Shown one piece after another: positions 38,908 to 39,435 of a DNA stretch of 39,435 nucleotides (position 1 is the stretch's first letter; every line of letters begins with the position of its first letter). This DNA comes from CAMLKC01 sp035493555 (GTDB lineage: Bacteria > Patescibacteriota > Saccharimonadia > Saccharimonadales > Saccharimonadaceae). Below the pieces are notes generated by a model. It was not told the DNA's origin. It saw nothing but the letters and a program-made list of their open reading frames with translations, and searched no databases. The position numbers and the translations under genes are program-made. Location: the NCBI GenBank assembly GCA_035493555.1, contig DATJIC010000012.1, positions 1-39,435 of the forward strand, given 5' to 3'.

Positions 38908-38963
38908 CCGAGCCGGGCGTCGCGTGCCGTGGTGGAATGCGACGCCCGGACTCGGAGTCCGGC
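38908..38963 (-). terminator. GC-rich hairpin region 3' of the GC-rich gene at 38963
   Basis: CCGAG-CCGGGCGTCGC pairs with GCGACGCCCGG-A-CTCGG (16 bp, one bulged A) around a 15-nt loop (38908-38955). A competing palindrome CCGGACTC-G-GAGTCCGG (38947-38963) shares its right arm. No U-tract follows on the minus strand. Confidence 0.7.
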
Positions 38964-39247
38964 TACTCGTCTTCGCCCTTGCCCGTCCAGGACTGGCGGC
39001 GAAGAACGTCCAGGAAGGCGTGCGAAAGATCCGCCCGGCTCATGCTGGGGTTGCGACCCTTCAGCACGAAGCCCGCCGAATCCTCCTTCTCCTCCAGCAC
39101 GGTGGTGGCGGGGAACAGTCCCCGTAACCACGCGGTGCGGGGCGGCCGACCCGTGAAGGTGAAGGAGATGTAGGCCGGCTCGGCCGGCGTTCCGTCACCT
39201 CCCACCATGTAGTGCAGGTCGAACTTGTCGAACAGACCTCTTGCCAC
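38963..39247 (-). CDS. Unknown GC-rich solitary gene (94 aa)
   Basis: Family not recognised. GTG start at 39247 (MARGLFDKFDLHY) with GGGAG 6 nt before it. Predicted strand-turn-strand AYISFTFTGRPPRTAWLRGLF, VLEEKEDSAGFVLKGRN, then a C-terminal helix (MSRADLSHAFLDVLRRQ) and an acidic end. No signal peptide or membrane helix. GC-ending codons, an AT-rich promoter and a GC-rich 3' hairpin match the other solitary GC-rich genes; the next such gene follows at once on the same strand. Confidence 0.7.
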   Translation of the reverse strand: MARGLFDKFDLHYMVGGDGTPAEPAYISFTFTGRPPRTAWLRGLFPATTVLEEKEDSAGFVLKGRNPSMSRADLSHAFLDVLRRQSWTGKGEDE

Positions 39248-39287
39248 GTCGCGCTCCCTAGCTCGTAATCGGTTTTCGGACTGATAA

Positions 39288-39316
39288 ATAATACAATATA
39301 AAGTCTAAAAAAGCAA
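39288..39316 (-). promoter_or_regulatory. Promoter of the GC-rich gene at 38963-39247
   Basis: Minus-strand TTGCTT (39311-39316), exactly 17 bp, TATTAT (39288-39293). Same TTGCTTTTTTA start as the promoter at 6727-6755. The leader is about 35 nt. Confidence 0.8.
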
Positions 39317-39329
39317 TAAAAAAGGAAAC

Positions 39330-39377
39330 AGCCGGAGCTCTCCCCGCGCGTGGTGTTCGCGCAGGGGAGCTCCGGCT
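39330..39377 (-). terminator. GC-rich hairpin of the edge gene
   Basis: AGCCGGAGCTC pairs with GAGCTCCGGCT, continued by CCCC/GGGG and GCGCG/CGCGC with single-base bulges; the loop is about 7 nt. On the minus strand it is followed by GTTTCCTTTTTTATT, so here a U-rich tail is present. Confidence 0.75.
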
Positions 39378-39419
39378 CTCTCCGGGACTCGTCATGTCCA
39401 GCTGCTTGCAAGGGCGCCT

Positions 39420-39435
39420 TCAGTCCTCGTCGAGG
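39420..39435 (-). CDS. 3' end of another GC-rich gene, cut by window
   Basis: Minus-strand codons CTC GAC GAG GAC then TGA (39422-39420) encode ...LDED. The call rests on its position before a GC-rich hairpin, the pattern after every solitary GC-rich gene here. Only four codons are visible, so the product is unknown. Confidence 0.45.

Noticed and set aside
1661..39377. GC-rich blocks as contamination or chimeric assembly
   Set aside because: Each is bounded by AT-rich promoter DNA in continuous sequence and ends in a hairpin before native genes; several independent chimeras of the same design are unlikely, though reads would settle it.
1..39435. CRISPR arrays, IS elements, prophage or rRNA genes
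   Set aside because: No regularly spaced direct repeats, transposase or integrase motifs, phage structural genes or rRNA sequence were seen.

Overview
The window reads as chromosomal DNA of a Candidatus Saccharibacteria (TM7)-type CPR/Patescibacteria organism. This is inferred from gene content and style; no rRNA is present. The evidence is compact housekeeping genes at roughly balanced GC, TGA used as a normal stop, a SIS-type phosphoglucose/phosphomannose isomerase, paired type IV pilins, a dnaG-rpoD pair, and many small genes of unrecognised family. No phage, IS element or CRISPR array is visible.

Layout. 1-7.2 kb: 3' part of groEL, a solitary GC-rich SnoaL-like gene, a Pro-rich hypothetical gene, pgi/pmi, a MacB-type ABC exporter (ATPase and permease), tRNA-Ser(GGA), and two related solitary GC-rich genes. 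7.2-13.2 kb: a class I ribonucleotide reductase locus (NrdR-box promoter, nrdA, a 59-codon gene, nrdB), then a CYTH-domain gene and an Nramp Mn-type importer. 13.3-17.3 kb: zwf, pyrG and two tandem pilins. 17.4-24.1 kb: a GC-rich DUF5052 lipoprotein gene, a 46-aa ORF, argS, a YjdF-like membrane protein, mscL, msrB, an ImmA/IrrE metallopeptidase with a small membrane protein, orn, a YjbR protein and a membrane-anchored hypothetical. 24.2-33 kb: dnaG-rpoD, a sugar nucleotidyltransferase-like gene, a GT4 glycosyltransferase, two P-loop kinases and polA. 33-39.4 kb: a GC-rich unknown, a membrane-anchored unknown, a HAD hydrolase, mutM, a HopA1-like protein, holA, rpsT, and two more GC-rich genes, the last cut by the window edge.

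Three themes stand out. (1) The NrdA protein lacks the C-terminal redox cysteine pair of class I reductases, while the 59-codon gene between nrdA and nrdB ends in CEGCQ. The shuttle tail therefore appears to be encoded as a separate polypeptide. The partner NrdB has Phe in place of the radical Tyr (class Ic-like, Mn/Fe), and a Mn-type importer lies just downstream. (2) Two gene populations coexist. Most housekeeping genes or operons start 6-9 nt after a -10 hexamer, often an extended -10, which implies leaderless mRNAs. (3) Six complete solitary genes and one cut by the edge are very GC-rich. They have AT-rich promoters (mostly with an exact 17-bp spacer), 5' leaders with good Shine-Dalgarno sequences, and long GC-rich hairpins after the stop, mostly without a U-tract. 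In addition, primase DnaG has lost all four zinc ligands of its N-terminal zinc domain.
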